A DNA stretch of 41,527 nucleotides from Pelargonium tetragonum (taxonomy: Eukaryota; Streptophyta; Magnoliopsida; Geraniales; Geraniaceae), in contig JAYMTL010000163.1 in NCBI GenBank assembly GCA_036897445.1, forward strand, positions 1-41,527, read 5' to 3'. Below are positions 1 through 13,671 of the stretch, piece by piece. The translations under genes and the position numbers were made by a program. Numbering within the stretch: the first letter of the stretch is position 1; every line of letters starts with the position of its first letter. The notes below the pieces were generated by a model. The model searched no databases. It was not told the origin of the DNA and saw only the letters and a program-made list of their open reading frames with translations.

Positions 1-3000
1 CTAGTATAAGCAAAAGCTAAGTGTCTCGGTAGTGTTTTCGTAGTTGCTAAATAAGTACTTGTTCTAAATCTTGTCACGAAGTAAAGGATCGTCAGTCAGA
101 GAGATCGTATCTAAGAGATTTTCTATAATTACAGAAAAATAACTTGAGTACTTTATCTATATCCATACGTAAATTCCTCACTGAGGGTAGACGCTTACAA
201 TAAAAAAGAAAAGTAGCTCTCCCTTTTCTAAGATATTCAGTATAACTTTTTAATTACACGTTAGTTTTCGGACAATGGAATCCCTTATTCTTATATAATA
301 TAAACTACTTCTTTAGTACAATCTTTGCTTAATAAAAAAAGAAAGAGTACACAGTTAACTATTTAACTCTGTTCAATTAATGTTGTAACATTACTAGAAT
401 GCATAGGTTCGAATCTAATATCACCTTTTAGGTTTCGACGGATAACTAGAGCTGACTCGATAAAATATGATTGATTAATTAAACAAGGAGCCACCCTAGT
501 GATTTTTAGTACCAGTTATGTCTAATTTTTTCTAGCCGCGTATCCGGCTTTGGATTTATAGGTTTCTTCGATTTGTGGTATATACTTTAAGCTTTGCCTC
601 GAGAAGTCTACTAGTAAGCCCTGAGTTTTTTTATATCTAAAAAGCCCTTAAGATCTACAGCTTTTTTATGCTTGTTAATTTCAGCTGTTATCAAAAAACC
701 TAGTAGGATTAGCTTATAGAGTAGAGCTTCTTACTTATTTCTGCATACCTTTCTTGAGAACTATAAGACTTGGATTCTCTATCTTACTCTTCTGCGTATT
801 CCTACTTCTCTTAGCGCTATTATACTGCTTTCTTAGTTAGACTCTGTATATTATGAGCTATACCTGCTTCTTGGGTCCTAACTGTCTTATAAACCTTTGT
901 ATTACCTTGCAGCTCCTAGACATTCCCTGTCTTTTTTCTAGACTATACCCTAATGATCTGTAATGTATCCATGTTAAAGTCTTTGTTATTCTATAGTACC
1001 CTACAACCTCCTATAAATTAGAAATGCCCTAGAACTCGAACTCTTAAACTCAAAGGAATTCCTTGTTAGTTTAAGACGTTTAGTTACATTTGTAAAAAGG
1101 GCCCCGTTATAAGAAAAGAACTTGTAAAGGTTAACTCTTAGTTTTTGAAAAATGTTGACATACTAAGGATTCGTAACCTCTTATAAATAATGATGCAAAA
1201 AAGGAGTGTATACGCGGATATAAATTTTAGTAACAGGTTTCGACAAAAAAAGTAGAATATCTAAAACGGAAGCTTTTTCATTACATTTTTTATACCTTGT
1301 GTCCCCTAAAAGGTCAACCTAATAACTAAAAATGAAATAAAACCGAATCTAGTATTTCATATTGCAACCCAGGAATGTTGTGGAAGCTCCTACTTAATGG
1401 GCCCCCTTAAAGGTTTGAGCTATTTGATCTAAGAATCTAAAGGGGGTTAAATAAAAGTTTTTTCTTACTTTTGCTTAGTTTATAATGGGAATGCGGGAGC
1501 AAAGAGTATTCTTAATGAGTATGTCAATTAACCTTAAAATTTGGGATAGAAAGGAAGCGCATAAGCTTTGCCATAAGAAAGTCGAACTTACGAAACGGCT
1601 AAAACTCTGTTAACTTACGGGTATTACACCTACTAGACAAAAAATCTACATTAGATTTACTAGTTTGCAAGTTACGTGTGTTAGTTCCCGTATATAAGCA
1701 ATTGCTATTAAAGATAGGTTTTGTTTTTAGTAAGAAAAAATGACAAAGAGTTGAAGGATTACTTTCGGAGAATTCGATATTCTATATAGGTTTTCAAAAG
1801 GGGGCTTTCATTTTATAAGGAACTCTACCATAAGATTTATATAATGTACTGCTCTTTCATTAACTAAAATGACTTTAATTATTACTTTACAGCCCCAAGA
1901 TTTACTTACATGCACCAGTTATTATATGACTTAAAAAAGGCCCTATGTCTAAGATTTAAATTAAAAAAATTCTTAATTGCATTACCTTGTCAGTAAAAAG
2001 GAGTACTTCAAAATTTCCTTATAAGTCCAAGAACCTAATTGAATTCAACTTCAGATAAACCTTTAGGAAAAGTCCAGCCAGTTACTATTTAGATAAGAAT
2101 AGGGCCCCTTAGTAAAGAAATAAGGAGTTTTTACAATTTTATCCTCTTTATTTAAGCTGGAATCTATGTATTCATTATAATTCTTTACTAACTGTTGATA
2201 TTGAGTCCTTGAAGAACTGCAAGTCAACTCGAAGAGAAGCCCCTTGACCTCAATATTAAGGGAATGCACTTAATTAAATAAGTTCGCAAAATTCTTTTCC
2301 AGGGAAGGATCGAAACGTGTACTTTTTAAAGGGAATGACTTGAGACAGATTTTTTTACTTATACAGGGGCTCCAATAAACCTTAAAAGTCAAACCTTAGA
2401 GAATTCCTTTTAATTCTGACTTTGAGCCTTACAAAATCGCGGTATCCCTACTTGAATTTGCATTTTTCAGAAGCAAACCACCGGGGTTTAATAAGTAAAA
2501 TACGATCCTTTTTAAGCTACGAGGTACCTTATTCTTGAAATTTTTGGATAGCTCTAGAGGAACTAGAAACCGCTCTTTTAGTCACCATATTAGGGTAGGG
2601 CCCAATCCTTTATAATAGAAAAAGGAATTTAATTAGTAGACTCATTCTATACTAAAAAGCTACTAAGGACTCCCTTATCTAATAACAAGATAGTGTAGTG
2701 CAAAATCCTTGTATCTGTAAAAGACTCAAAAGAATAGGTAAAACTCTCTAAATAAAGGGGCCTCAGTAACATGCTAAATATCAAACCTAGGAATAACTTA
2801 GCCAGAGTAAGCACTAAATTCTATGATTTATTTAGACGCTGTAGCTATGTAAACATAAAGAAATATCTCAGATCAAAAATTGCGTTAGAACGGGAAAAAT
2901 CCCCGAGGGAGCTGCCATAGGTTCAAATAATATTGCTTATACTTTTTTAATTAAACGGGCGCTGCCTAGTTATGGGTCCGCAACAGAAAGAGTTCTCTTC

Positions 3001-5070
3001 TAAAAAGCGAGATCCACAAATGTAACAGAACCCGCTAAAAAGAAAATTATCCCATTCTACCAACTAAAGCTTCAATCAAATATATAAAATACCGGGTTTA
3101 AAAGTATAAAATAAGAAGATTTTTGAAAAACAAATTACAGATAAGCATCCAGAAGAGTAAAGTATGATAGTTATGCACAGGAGGCTCTTAGATGTTGAGT
3201 AGATCAAGTAACTCTCAATCTTTGCTCAGCGAATCGAATCCCAGTATACAATATAATTAGAATTTCAGTAGGTGTAGTTCAGAATCAGAAGAAGTCGAAC
3301 TTTAACTTTCTGTTACATGCATCCAGTTTTTCTTTTCATTTATTATCATTATTATCCAAATTCCTAAGTCTGTTTCTAGAAATAAAACAATTTAAAAAAC
3401 AGGAGTTTGCAAAGAATTTGTAAACTGGCTTTTAAGGCCTCTGCAGCCTTAAGATTCTCTAATTTGTAAAGCTATGGTCGAGTCAAGTAAAGAGAATTAC
3501 TTTTAATTGGTCCAAGTAAGAAAAAAGCATTTACTCAGGGATACTTTATTGTTTAGTTACTGCTTTGATGTTCATCCTAGAGGGTTTATTTTACAAGTAT
3601 TCCTTTAAAAAAAGACTGAGCACTTACCTCACAAAAGGGAATGTCCCGGGCTTCCTCTAAAAACTTCACTACGAGCTTGCTATAACAAAGGGCTCTATAC
3701 TTTAATTATATAGTAGGGGCAATAATTGATCTCAGATTTGTATAGCCCTTAGCTGGGATTCACCCACAAATTCCCTTGTCTCATTTTGCCTCTAAAGAGT
3801 TTAGGAGTGATTTTCGATCCCAAGGTTTTAAGAGTCATTCTCATATTAACCGTAATACCAAAGAGACTAGCCTTCTTGTGAGATAGTAGAGATATAAGGT
3901 AGAAGTTTTATTACACAAGATATTCCTATATAGAACTCCCTCTTCAACGATAGTAAATTACTTTATATAATGGTTTGCCATCTAGACCCTTCTTTCTATA
4001 AAGCCCTTTCCACTGTTATAATGAAGCTGACTACTTACTTTGAACCGTGGTTACTCTACTCTTCTCTGACTAAAAATTATAGGAAAAGCTCATAGGTACC
4101 AAATACAAGAATTGGAAGTAGTTGTTTAGTAGAACAGGTTGTAGAACAACTTAGCTTTGTTATAATATATCCGGTTATCGGCTGATGAATATTAGTTAAT
4201 ACAGGCTCCTTGCTATATTGATAGAAACTTCCATAAGTTTTTATAGTATAATGGAATATCATATCTTTGACTTGAGTTTTCAGTTTTTTCTTTCTTATGA
4301 CAGGCTACTTGCCAATAAAAACTAACCAAAAAACTTTAGAAAACTAAAGGAAAGTCCTTTTTAAATGAATATAAATAAGGAAAGAATTTTACCGGGGAAG
4401 GTTACGTCGAGTGCTAAACTAAGACTTTTTACTTCTTATTATCAATTCTCCTGCTTAGCTTAGCCTTTTTAGAATTGGAAACAAAGGAACGCTCGCTAAC
4501 ACTAAGAAGACCTCCTTACTTTCAATTAAATACCTTCCACTAAAAGATAAGGAATTTGGGAATACAAACAAAAGGAATCCAGACAATGCCAAAGTTACTA
4601 TCTAGTCATTTATCCTAAGTTCCGGTGCCGAGTGGTTTTTTTCTACATTTTACGTCCATTTTTACTAGAAAATTTTCTATTTGCTTACTTTAAAGAGAGG
4701 CCCGGTCAGGTGCAAAGCCCTTTCAATAGCTACAAGGAACCTTAACCATATCTATAAGAATAATACTAAAGCTATGAAGACACCTTACCATAGTATAATA
4801 AGAGACAGGGGTAGCTATGATAGAGAAAGCAAAGAAAGAAGTGGATGAGTATTATAGTGCACGCATACATGTTCTAAAAACTATAAAACATTAACCTTCC
4901 TAGGTCCCCTACATTCGGTAGGAAGGACTATTACATTATACTATGTACTATTAAGGGCTTATACTCCTTAGCGATAAGCCCCATAGCGCAATGAGCAATA
5001 CCCCTTCAATTAAGACTATCCTGTACTATCTAATACAATCTTAAGCAACCAATACAAACAAGTAAAGCAA
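1..5070. other. AT-rich decayed DNA, no gene seen
   Basis: TpA is strongly enriched: in 1-120 I count about 13 TpA, 6 ApT and 9 CpA+TpG. Apart from the C/T-rich repeat at 720-960 I see no coding region, RNA gene or array. Short ORFs on the minus strand near 2063-2269 and 4077-4262 look like chance. A GGTGCCGAGTGGTT word near 4624 resembles a tRNA D-arm but has no T-arm partner. Confidence 0.6.
720..960 (-). repeat. Dispersed pyrimidine-rich repeat, copy 1
   Basis: This strongly C/T-rich stretch (purine-rich on the minus strand, so probably read that way) shares an exact 21-nt word at 765-785 with 21616-21636. It also shares TATGAGCTAT at 852-861 with 21652-21661, and a TGCAGCT..TAG..ATTCCCTG pattern near 910-930 with about 27780-27800. 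A 20-21 nt exact match is unlikely by chance in 41.5 kb. It is probably a decayed mobile-element fragment; its class is unknown. Confidence 0.5.
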
Positions 5071-5074
5071 CTAT

Positions 5075-5735
5075 TATATGTTTAGGGGAGCACTCCCCCA
5101 CCGGGTTACCTGTAAGAGTGTATAAACAAAAAGACCCGTATATAATATATAAATAACTGATACTACAAACCTATAAAATCTAACAAATACTATAATATAA
5201 GAAGAAAATGAATACAATAAGCTACACTAGCTACAGGCACCTTCCTTAAGCACAGTACAGCGACTTCTCTTAAGGCTCCTATCCAGCTACAGCTCCTGTC
5301 TATCTTGTTGCTACTCCTTCTCTTGCTGCTTCTGTCTCTGCTTTTGCTAAGTCAATTAAGAAGACAGGAAAGAACAAAGACTAATAAAGCTAAAAAGTCA
5401 AGGTTATTAAGAAGTGTTAGGGTTCCTCTTTTGTGTAAGTCAATGTATCTACAATTACTGCAGGGATTAACCCCCCTTTCGCTACCGGTAATAGGGACGC
5501 ATCTCTATAAGATTAAGGTTTTGTTACCTCCTTTATGATAAAAACGGGGAGTTAGAGTACCTTAATACAGCTATAACTAAAAGCTCCTCTATCTATTCCA
5601 CATCTAATACTATGGAATACCTATATAAGTGTCCAGGCAACAGTAAGACCCAACCCAGATGGTACGGATACAGAGTCAAGGTATATCCCACGGTAAGTCT
5701 AGGAGAAGGTAGGGCTACCCGGAAGATTAAGTAGT
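5075..5735 (+). pseudogene. Relic of an Ala/Pro-rich then Lys-rich coding region, unknown family
   Basis: A short GC-containing block (about 5083-5120) and an AT-rich, promoter-like stretch (TATA-type words at 5140-5156) lead to an ATG at 5208. In that frame, 5292-5380 encodes a low-complexity Ala/Ser/Thr/Pro segment followed by a basic tail (AKSIKKTGKNK). The coding character is interrupted several times, as expected of RIP decay. Another frame stays open for about 80 codons up to about 5732 and looks protein-like (for example YLLYDKNGELEYLN), but I recognise no family. The leader could be the terminal repeat of a retroelement, though I found no second copy to prove it. A related, inverted copy lies at the right end of the window. 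It is probably an old mobile element or duplicated gene; I cannot choose between them. Confidence 0.35.
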
Positions 5736-8537
5736 TGCTTGTTTCCAATTCTAGATAATAAAGTTGAGGAGTCTAAATAAAAGCTAGGGCAATTTCCGGT
5801 AAAAAAACTCAAGTCGATTTGTTGGTTGTAGTTCTTAGAGTGTAAGGTTGACTATATTCATTATACTTATAACCTTAACCTTCCTCCGTTACGGTCGGTA
5901 AGAGTCGCGTATATCAAATTTCTCTAAAGCAAATTCCTCCCTATGTGAGTAACACCAAAGAGTAAATAAACCTTACTAGGGCAAGTATAGCCCATAAGAA
6001 GAAGAGTCTTGCTAAAAAATCCATATCTTGTCTTAGTTTTTCAAAAAGTTACGGGAAAGCTCTTTCTTAGGCATGCCTCTTCACAAAAAATCTAAACCCT
6101 TTTAGCTATAATAAAGGGCCCTTTACTTAAGAAGAATAACTTAGTTAGAGAATTTTATACCCGATTTTTAGAGCAAAAGGCCGAGGATTGCTACCTGATA
6201 TCCAGATTTCCTAGAAAAAATGTTTAAGTTTGAAATGAAAAAGAGATCCATAAATTGTATAAGCTCCTCTCCTACCGAGCGCAAAAACCTTAGCTAAAGG
6301 TTTACGACTTATGAACATTACTAAAGAAGAAAGATTTATAACCTCATCCCCTGTTACGCTTACCCTTTTGTACTATCAATTTAACTGGTTTATTCGACGC
6401 TTGTCTCCTTAATTTTGACTTTCCGTTATTCCTATTAATTACGGGATACCTAGAAATAGCTCATAGCTAGAAGGGCGCTTTATCAACGCAAAGAAACTGA
6501 AAATGGGGAGAAAAATCCTACATGAAAATGATTATAACGCATGAAAAAGCCTTAGAATATATTGACTAGGGCATGCCTTCTTAAACCAAAACTACCCCAG
6601 AGTTAGAGTCTAAAACCAAGGAAGCCTCTTAATTTGAGCTCCTATAAAGGAAAATCACTCCTTTTGGGGGGATTGGAAAAGGGAGTTTCTTTGTGTATTT
6701 AGGATTCTATTACCTTTTTTTACAAGAGGTTCGTGAAGAGCCCTGGGCAGGGGTTAGCTCTAATTAGGTATTATAAGTCTTAAAGTATAGTGCCGAATCT
6801 ACCCTTTTATTTACGTCGAAACTTTGAGCTACTAGATTTTTTAAGAAGTCCCTGCTAAGAATATCTGTCTTTAAAGGAGCCTTTTTTATATCTTACGTTT
6901 CGGAATTCCTGCATCATAGTCTTTGATATTTCAAGTTTTTGTTTCTTAAGAGTAAATCTTAGCCATATGCTGGAGGGATAAGCTAGAAATTCCGGATTTT
7001 AGAGTACTTTTCTTGATATTTAGTATTTCTATGAGCTGTCTAAGAAGTTTACATACTTTTCCTCTAACCGAGCCTTTACTCTTTCTCTACTTATTTGGGC
7101 TTTGGGCTATCCTTACCCTAAGACCGCTTATGTGAGTGTTTTTTTTAAGTTAGCGTAGGTGCTCCCCAAGGAGCCCAGTACTTCTTTTTTCGTAGGTATT
7201 AAGAGATTTTCTTAACTACACCGGGGTTGCTGCTCTATTACTCTGAAAAAATTCTTTTACTATGAACTAAATCAATAGATACTTGCGGGATTTTTATATT
7301 TCAAACGACTTAAGGCTCTTCCTAGTTTTTCAGTTCCTCTTTAGCTTAGAGTTCCTGGGTTCGAAGCCCTTCTTTTAATATTAATAACTAACTACTAGCA
7401 CCGACTAATCCCAAGATTGTTTAAATAAGAAAGACTCCTCATGCTTATCAAAGCCCTAGTTTTTTGGCACGTTCCTCAGTTTAAAAGGATCCCCTACTAG
7501 CCTCTTGGGACTCTGTACTAATCTAGCTCCACAGGTATGAATTACGTGCCCTAATTACTTATCGTTATTTAGTAACCCCACCCAGTGAAAACTATAAGAC
7601 AAAAGATTAATTAGCAGTAGGCAATCAGATTAGTGCTCTGTACCTCTTTACATAATAACTAAAGACAAGTTCCTGGACAGTTGAGATCAAAAAGAAACCT
7701 ATGCTATGTATTATGGACTCTGGTTTTTACGGATACTCTAGTCAGATATGATAACAGAGATTGAATTTAACCTATCACTGTTAGATTAAAAGCCCAATGC
7801 TATATAAAATGGGTACAGACGAGAGAATATCCTTTATCAGGTCCTATTTCATATAATAATCCAGTGTTTTCATACTCTAATACACCTTATATTATTGTAG
7901 TAAGTAAACTGGGTCTTTATACTTTTCAGAAACCTTTTACTTTGCTACTAACTAGACTCTTTTTTATAACTTAAGTCTGGCTCGGGGTTTAATATTAAAA
8001 CGGAAAAACTGCTGATATTGAGCTTTTAGAAATGAATCCCAAGGCAAATTTAGGGCTAACTTTAATTTGATGTAGGCGTTCCTCTGATAAAGAAAGGGGT
8101 CGAACTCTTGGAGTAGTCTGTTTGTCAGGCTGGGAATGAGGAACAAAGAGATGCGTTGGGAAAAAACTTTTATACTTTATAGCAGCTATCAATAACTCTT
8201 AAGATTTCGGCAGGCATTTCCTTAGTACAGCAATAGTACAGATATCATAAATAGTAGGGACTAACACCAGGGTTCGTTTAAGTATGCAACTAAAACCGGT
8301 AAACGAGAGCAAAAGCGAATTTCTGGGTTAAAGAATAAAGAAGGATAAGGGGACTCACTTGTTAATAGAATAAACTTAAATTGAAGGCAAATAACCGATT
8401 TACTAAATAGCGTAGGTTAAAAGCCCCTATTTAGTGTAGTTTAACTCTTTGTAATAAAGTACAACCTCTCTTAGTAAACTAAGTCTTAGCGTAATCATAA
8501 TTCATGGGTTCAAATCGTCTGACTTAAAAATTAGAGT

Positions 8538-8553
8538 TAATTACATTACCTCG
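8538..8553 (-). repeat. Recurring motif CGAGGTAATGTAATTA, inverted copy
   Basis: Exact reverse complement of 27331-27346. It lies just after a GTTCAAATC word at 8509-8517. Confidence 0.55.
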
Positions 8554-8809
8554 AAAAGCGGAGTCGATAGAACACAACTCTCACAAGTAAGATTATATAT
8601 AGTTGGAAGTATATACGCGTAAGGGAAAAGGAGTATACCTATAAGAGTTCTAACTGCAGGATTTCTTAAAACACTAACTAAACACTTAACCATACGGAGT
8701 TAAGTTAGAAATTCCATATTTAATTTAATTGTTTATTTTGCCTGCTGACCTGGACTTTATAGTAATAGTAGATTTCCCGCTAATAGAAAATATATACAGC
8801 TATTCTATA

Positions 8810-8930
8810 AACCTCTGCATCTCCAAATCCCTTTCTGATGAGCCCTTGTTCTTGCCTTAGTCTTAATAGCTGTACTCTTCTTCATAACTCTACCTGTCTT
8901 CAGAGGGGTCTCTTAGTTATCTAAATTAAT
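8810..8930 (-). repeat. Dispersed pyrimidine-rich repeat, short copy
   Basis: A C/T-rich stretch with words shared with the copy at 27.6 kb: an AATAGCT word followed by TACTCTTC and CATAA. The minus strand is purine-rich with short runs of acidic and basic codons broken by stops. It is assigned to the same family by word order only. Confidence 0.3.
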
Positions 8931-11900
8931 TGCTTGTAAGAAATTGTAGCCGTACTTTTCGCAGTCCTTGCGACTTGAACCTGTACCCTACGTCTAAGGT
9001 GCCTCCCGTTTTAACCGAACTCCCCAAGTAAACTTGCCTCTTTTTTAACTGACCCGTTCATAACTCCTCGATTTGTGTTTCTATAGAGTAAGTATATTCC
9101 TTCCTTTAAAACTAGTCAATATTAGGAAAAACAAGGAATTTTCTCTCTTTGATAAAGTTTTTTTGGTAATCTTATACATGGAGCTAGTTATAATATACAC
9201 CAGGGACTCCTTTATCCTTTTACTGAAGTCTAGAGTCCTGTAAATTAGTTTGAATTAGAACTTTCGGGGGCGCTTTAAACTTGAAATTTAAGTTCTTTAG
9301 TAGCTTTATGCCAGACCAGAATAGAGAAGCAGGATTCTAGGGTATTGTAAAGGGCAGATCTGGATACAATAGAAGTGAGTAGGAATATCCGAGGTTTTGA
9401 AACTGGGAGTTCTAAACCTCTTAAATGTTTTAAATATAGTATATAAGGGATTTAGCTTTCCTTAGGATAATAGGTATATGCGTTAGATTTTTAACGAGTA
9501 AGTTTAAGTTTTATTCTTTTGTCCAAAGCAGGGACTACTTCGAGTAAGATATTAAAAAAAGGCTAATGAGTAAAACAGGGAGTTTTCTTTTATTCTTCGG
9601 CAGTCACTTTTTAGAAATAGGGCTCCTATAGCCTGAGTGGTATAGAATACAAGTAGGAGTTATAAAGGAGAGGTCCCTTTATTCTCGGGTTAAGTTTTTA
9701 CAAGCTAAGGATTTCTTTAGTTGATAAGTAGTATATGCTTGTGTCTGCTAAAGCTAAAAGAATTGAAGTTTACTGTAGGAGAAGGGCGCTTAGTAAACTC
9801 CCGAGTTTTAGACCTCAACCAAATTAACTGATATAGGTTCAGTATATAGACCGTGTTCAGTTATATTGTTGTAATCAGGATAAGTTCTTGGTAAGAAATC
9901 TTACCTTTTTATATTATACAAGAGGCTCCCATTTATACATGTTTAATATTGACCTATTGATGTTTGGTTACCAAAAAGAAAAATTGAGTTGTATTTACTT
10001 TAAAGGTTAAAGGAGTATAATTATATCTAGTATTAATGGCTCGAAGTCCTATAACTATAACGAGAAAAATCTAGTATTCTAAATATTTTTTTATATTTCC
10101 AAACCTCTCTGTTAGACAAATTGAGGAGTCGCTTGGGACAGTATATTGGGCCGTGCAAGTAAGAGAAAAGTTTTAAACGAAAAGGGCCCGGATAATTTCA
10201 GGTTTACACCTTTTTCATAGTAAGCTCTTGCGAGTTTTTTGAACTTTTTTCTTTTTTTATATTAACAGCAAAATAAAAGTCAAAAAGCTTGTTCTTCGGA
10301 ACATGGTCGTGAGCTAGGCAAAGGCTAACAATAAGAAAGGGGGACTCGCAGTGCTTTACTTTTTAGAAAAAGTTCTTTTAAGTTCTGAAGTACCTATGTT
10401 GAAAATCCGTAAGGATTTACCCTTTGGCATAGAAATTGAGTCTTGACCTTAAACAGAATGGGGGGCGCATCACAACAGAAGCAAGTTTTTTAGTTGTAAA
10501 CAAAAATCTCTTTTTTTTGTATATAAAGGAACAGGAGTTGAAGTGATTAGATATTTATTAAACAAGTTCCCTTTCTATTAGTATTTCTTGAATATCAGAG
10601 ATACAAATTTGTTTAAATGAAGGTAATAAAAAGTCTAAGGCTAGGTTTGTTTAGGGTTGCTAGGAGAATCCTGTAAACTTTGAGTTGTAATAAATAGTTG
10701 TACGGATACCCTTTTTTACTATGGATTATACTTCCTTTACAAGTCCCTTTATTAGGAAAAATTTGATTAGGAATGAAAGATAATATTTAAACGGGCAGGG
10801 CTTTAGAAATCCGGCGTTTAGCTCTAGTGATACTGAATGCAGTTAGGCACTGGCTATAAGGACAAAGTTTTAATCTATACTGCTCTAACCAACAGAAAAA
10901 TCACTCTTCATAAATGCTTGTTACTTTGCAAGTAGTTAATTGATCCCAATATATCAAATTGTAGGATACCCGATGCGAAAAGGGAGAACTTCTTTGCTAT
11001 ATGAATAATTTTATGAAGTGAAGTCCCACAAAAGGAATTTTGAGTCGTATGCCTGTCAATATAAAAAGAAAATACCAGACACTACTAATTCGGGTTTATT
11101 GAGAATTCTTTTATTCCTGTTTGACTTTGGGGCTAAGTAATAGGAGTAGCATAAATATAAATACAGGAAAGCCTACTTCTTTGGATACCCCTTACTTTTT
11201 TAGATTAGTTGCTACTATATTTGTTGGATCTGCAGCATAATCCGAGACTCCAACTTAGTTTACTATAACTTAATAAGGGAAATCCATAGTAGACAGTCAA
11301 GTAAATCTTCACTGCGGGTGTAAAAGTGGTTTAATACCGGGCCTCAATAGCATTATAGAATAAAAGGTACACTATTTTAGTGTACACATATTTTAAGGGC
11401 TCCTAAGGATAAAAAAGCCCTGCTTTTCGCTCTCAGTTAGCATACCTATATGTATGAGACTTGAACTTTTTTTTTATAATTTAAATAAGAGGGCTCCATT
11501 TTATTTGAAGGGGCATCCTGCCCGGTAATCCCCGTAGAGTAAAAAAATCTAAATACCAAGACCCGCCGTCTCTAAGTTCAGTCTGCAAAACGTAATTTAC
11601 TGCCGAGGAAACTTTGAGCCTTTATTGATTATGTAGTTGACCCTGGAATAGAAGAGTAGGAATTCCTATAACTTAAGCGTAAATTTTGCTGGTTTTCATC
11701 CGGCATCCAAAGTAACTGGATTTTTTCTTTTTACTGGGGAACCCGGAAGCCTCTCTATTTAACAAGTTATTTCTTAGCTATAAAACTTCCCGGGGTGATA
11801 ATCTACTATGGATATGGAGGGTACAATGAAACGATACCCATTAAGTTATAAGAGCAGTTACTTTATCCTTATACTTAAAAGCATTATAAAAAGGGGTCCT

Positions 11901-13601
11901 CTATAGAAGCTTTAACTGGAAATCCTTCGGAAGGGGGTCGTTTTGGGAGCACTCAAAGGGCAGTTGTAGCATTTCATTGTATAGGGTTTTCCTAATAAGG
12001 ATTCACTTTCACAAAATCCCTTAAAGTTTGCAAAAAAAGACTCCTTATTATAATGAAGTCTCGATAAGCCCTCTGTATAAGACATACTCAATTATTATAA
12101 CTAATGCTAATTATCTCTCTTTTTCCTTATAATTATAAGGTATCTATCCCTGGAACAGCTTTTACTTGATCTTGAAATTTCTTTAATTTCTTTCTATATA
12201 AGCTACCGAGCTCTATAATTTACAAGAACCTTGCCGTGCACAATTCCTGATGTTGCATCTGGTAATTTTTGAAAGGAATTCCTTGCGTCTGAATAATAAG
12301 GAGTTTTTAAATTGACTTTTGAGCGCTCTTACCTATAAAATTTTTCATTTTAGGGGACAGAATCCCGCGGGCTTTCTTACTTTATGTGGTATTTTTAATT
12401 ACTGGAAGAATCCTTGTGGAACGTAAAGTAACGTATCAGCCTCTTCTTGATTTGTTAAAATCAGATAAACTTCCTTTAGAAGGACTTTTTTACACTTTGT
12501 GGAACTTTTAACCCAATGCTAAAGGAATAACCTCAAAGGATAAGGGGAGGGAAACCCATATACAAAATTTTCTGAGCAGGTTAGTTACTCAAATTATGCT
12601 ATATCAAACAAAACCGCATTTAAGAGAAGGGAAGTCGTTATATTACTCGTAAGCGGAGACCCCTCTAAAGGATTCCTTTGAAAACAATAACTAAATCCTA
12701 CAACTTATCCTTTCGTATTGTATAAAAAGAATCCACCGGGGTTTCCATTTATATACAAGGAGCCCCTTAGAAGAATACTTGACTGCAAACAAGCAAATAA
12801 TAATATCAAGTTCCTAGCTTTTAAAAGAAAACGCGGCTACAAGTAGTCCTTTAAATATTTAAACTTTTTAGGGAGAGTCATAGAATAAAGATGCCGTAGC
12901 GTCCCCGATAATACAACATATTTACTAAAAAGTGCGTACCATTACAACTACAACTTGAAAGCATTTACTTTGATAATAGATTTTTATTAAACCGGATTTA
13001 CACAATAAATTAGCGGAGTGATGGCAGAAGCTGGATAAATAGAAGGATTAAGACAATCTTGGAGATTCCCGTGTATTCCCTTGCGAGTTGAAAAGCAGGA
13101 TATCCAAATACATTACAAATTTCAAGGATTTCTATAATAGAGCAAAAGAGCATTTACATTAAAATAACCACTCATACTAAGCCGGAGTAAAGCAAGAACC
13201 TTATTCTTTGTACTAAAAGGACGAACTTTCTTTAAATGCGCTGCCCTTTGACAAGACAAGTTGAAACTCTAGTTATAGTAGAAGAAAACCCAGTGGGAAT
13301 CCTTCTGAACATTCGAGCTTTTTTACATATTTAATGATAACCCATACTTCGGTCTTGTTTAGATGAAAAACCCCTTTGTTAAGGAGGAATTACTAAAAAG
13401 AATTTCATAGAAGAGACTCGTTCTGAGAAGTTAGGTAGAGACTTTAATATACTTTTTAGAAAACTACTCTCCTACTTAGTATTCCCTAGGGTTTCCTTTT
13501 TTTGTGTAATATGAGGGATCCCTTATATAAACATCTTGTCAGGCATAGTTCGGCTGCTTTTCACTCCACGCTTCGATACAGTAAAGCTTTTATATCTTTT
13601 C

Positions 13602-13671
13602 CGGGATTGATGAGACTCGAACTCACTCTGCCTTGACAGGGCAGTGCTCTAACCGATTGAACTACAATCCC
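13602..13671 (-). tRNA. trnD-GUC: tRNA-Asp (anticodon GUC), bacterial/organellar type
   Basis: Read on the minus strand, the 70 nt fold as a full cloverleaf. The acceptor stem GGGATTG/CAATCCC pairs at all 7 positions. The D-arm is GTTC-AATCGGTTA-GAGC. The anticodon arm is CTGCC-CTGTCAA-GGCAG with GUC at 13635-13637. The T-arm is GTGAG-TTCGAGT-CTCAT with one G-U pair, and the discriminator base is G. The sequence resembles plastid and plant/algal mitochondrial trnD (GGGATTGTAGTTCAAT...) and is unlike eukaryotic cytosolic tRNA-Asp. Two oddities stand out: the variable loop is only 1 nt where 4-5 are usual, and no T-run follows the 3' end within about 40 nt, so a Pol III terminator is missing. 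No CCA is encoded. The gene has about 11 CpA/TpG and 2 TpA, the reverse of most of the window, so it is younger than the surrounding decay or kept by selection. It would carry Asp in organelle translation if active; nuclear activity is doubtful. Confidence 0.87.

Larger units (their letters stand above)
5745..13595. other. AT-rich decayed DNA, no gene seen
   Basis: No supported gene. It contains the short repeat copy near 8.8 kb, the inverted motif at 8538-8553, and isolated tRNA T-loop-like words at 7347-7360 (TGGGTTCGAAGCCC) and 8509-8517 (GTTCAAATC) without a fold around them. Overlapping minus-strand ORFs near 7964-8192 are short and unconvincing. Confidence 0.6.

Noticed and set aside
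1046-1060. AAACTCAAAGGAATT matches a universal small-subunit rRNA word
   Set aside because: The match ends at a palindromic GGAATTCC, which is common here, and no other rRNA block lies nearby.
5305-5538. ORF starting with a run of leucines
   Set aside because: It is the out-of-frame shadow of the Ala-rich (GCT/CTT) low-complexity segment in the neighbouring frame.
8955-9040. Minus-strand tRNA-like run (AGTTCGGTTAAAAC ... GGTTCAAGTC)
   Set aside because: The motifs are in tRNA order but neither the T-stem nor the acceptor stem pairs.
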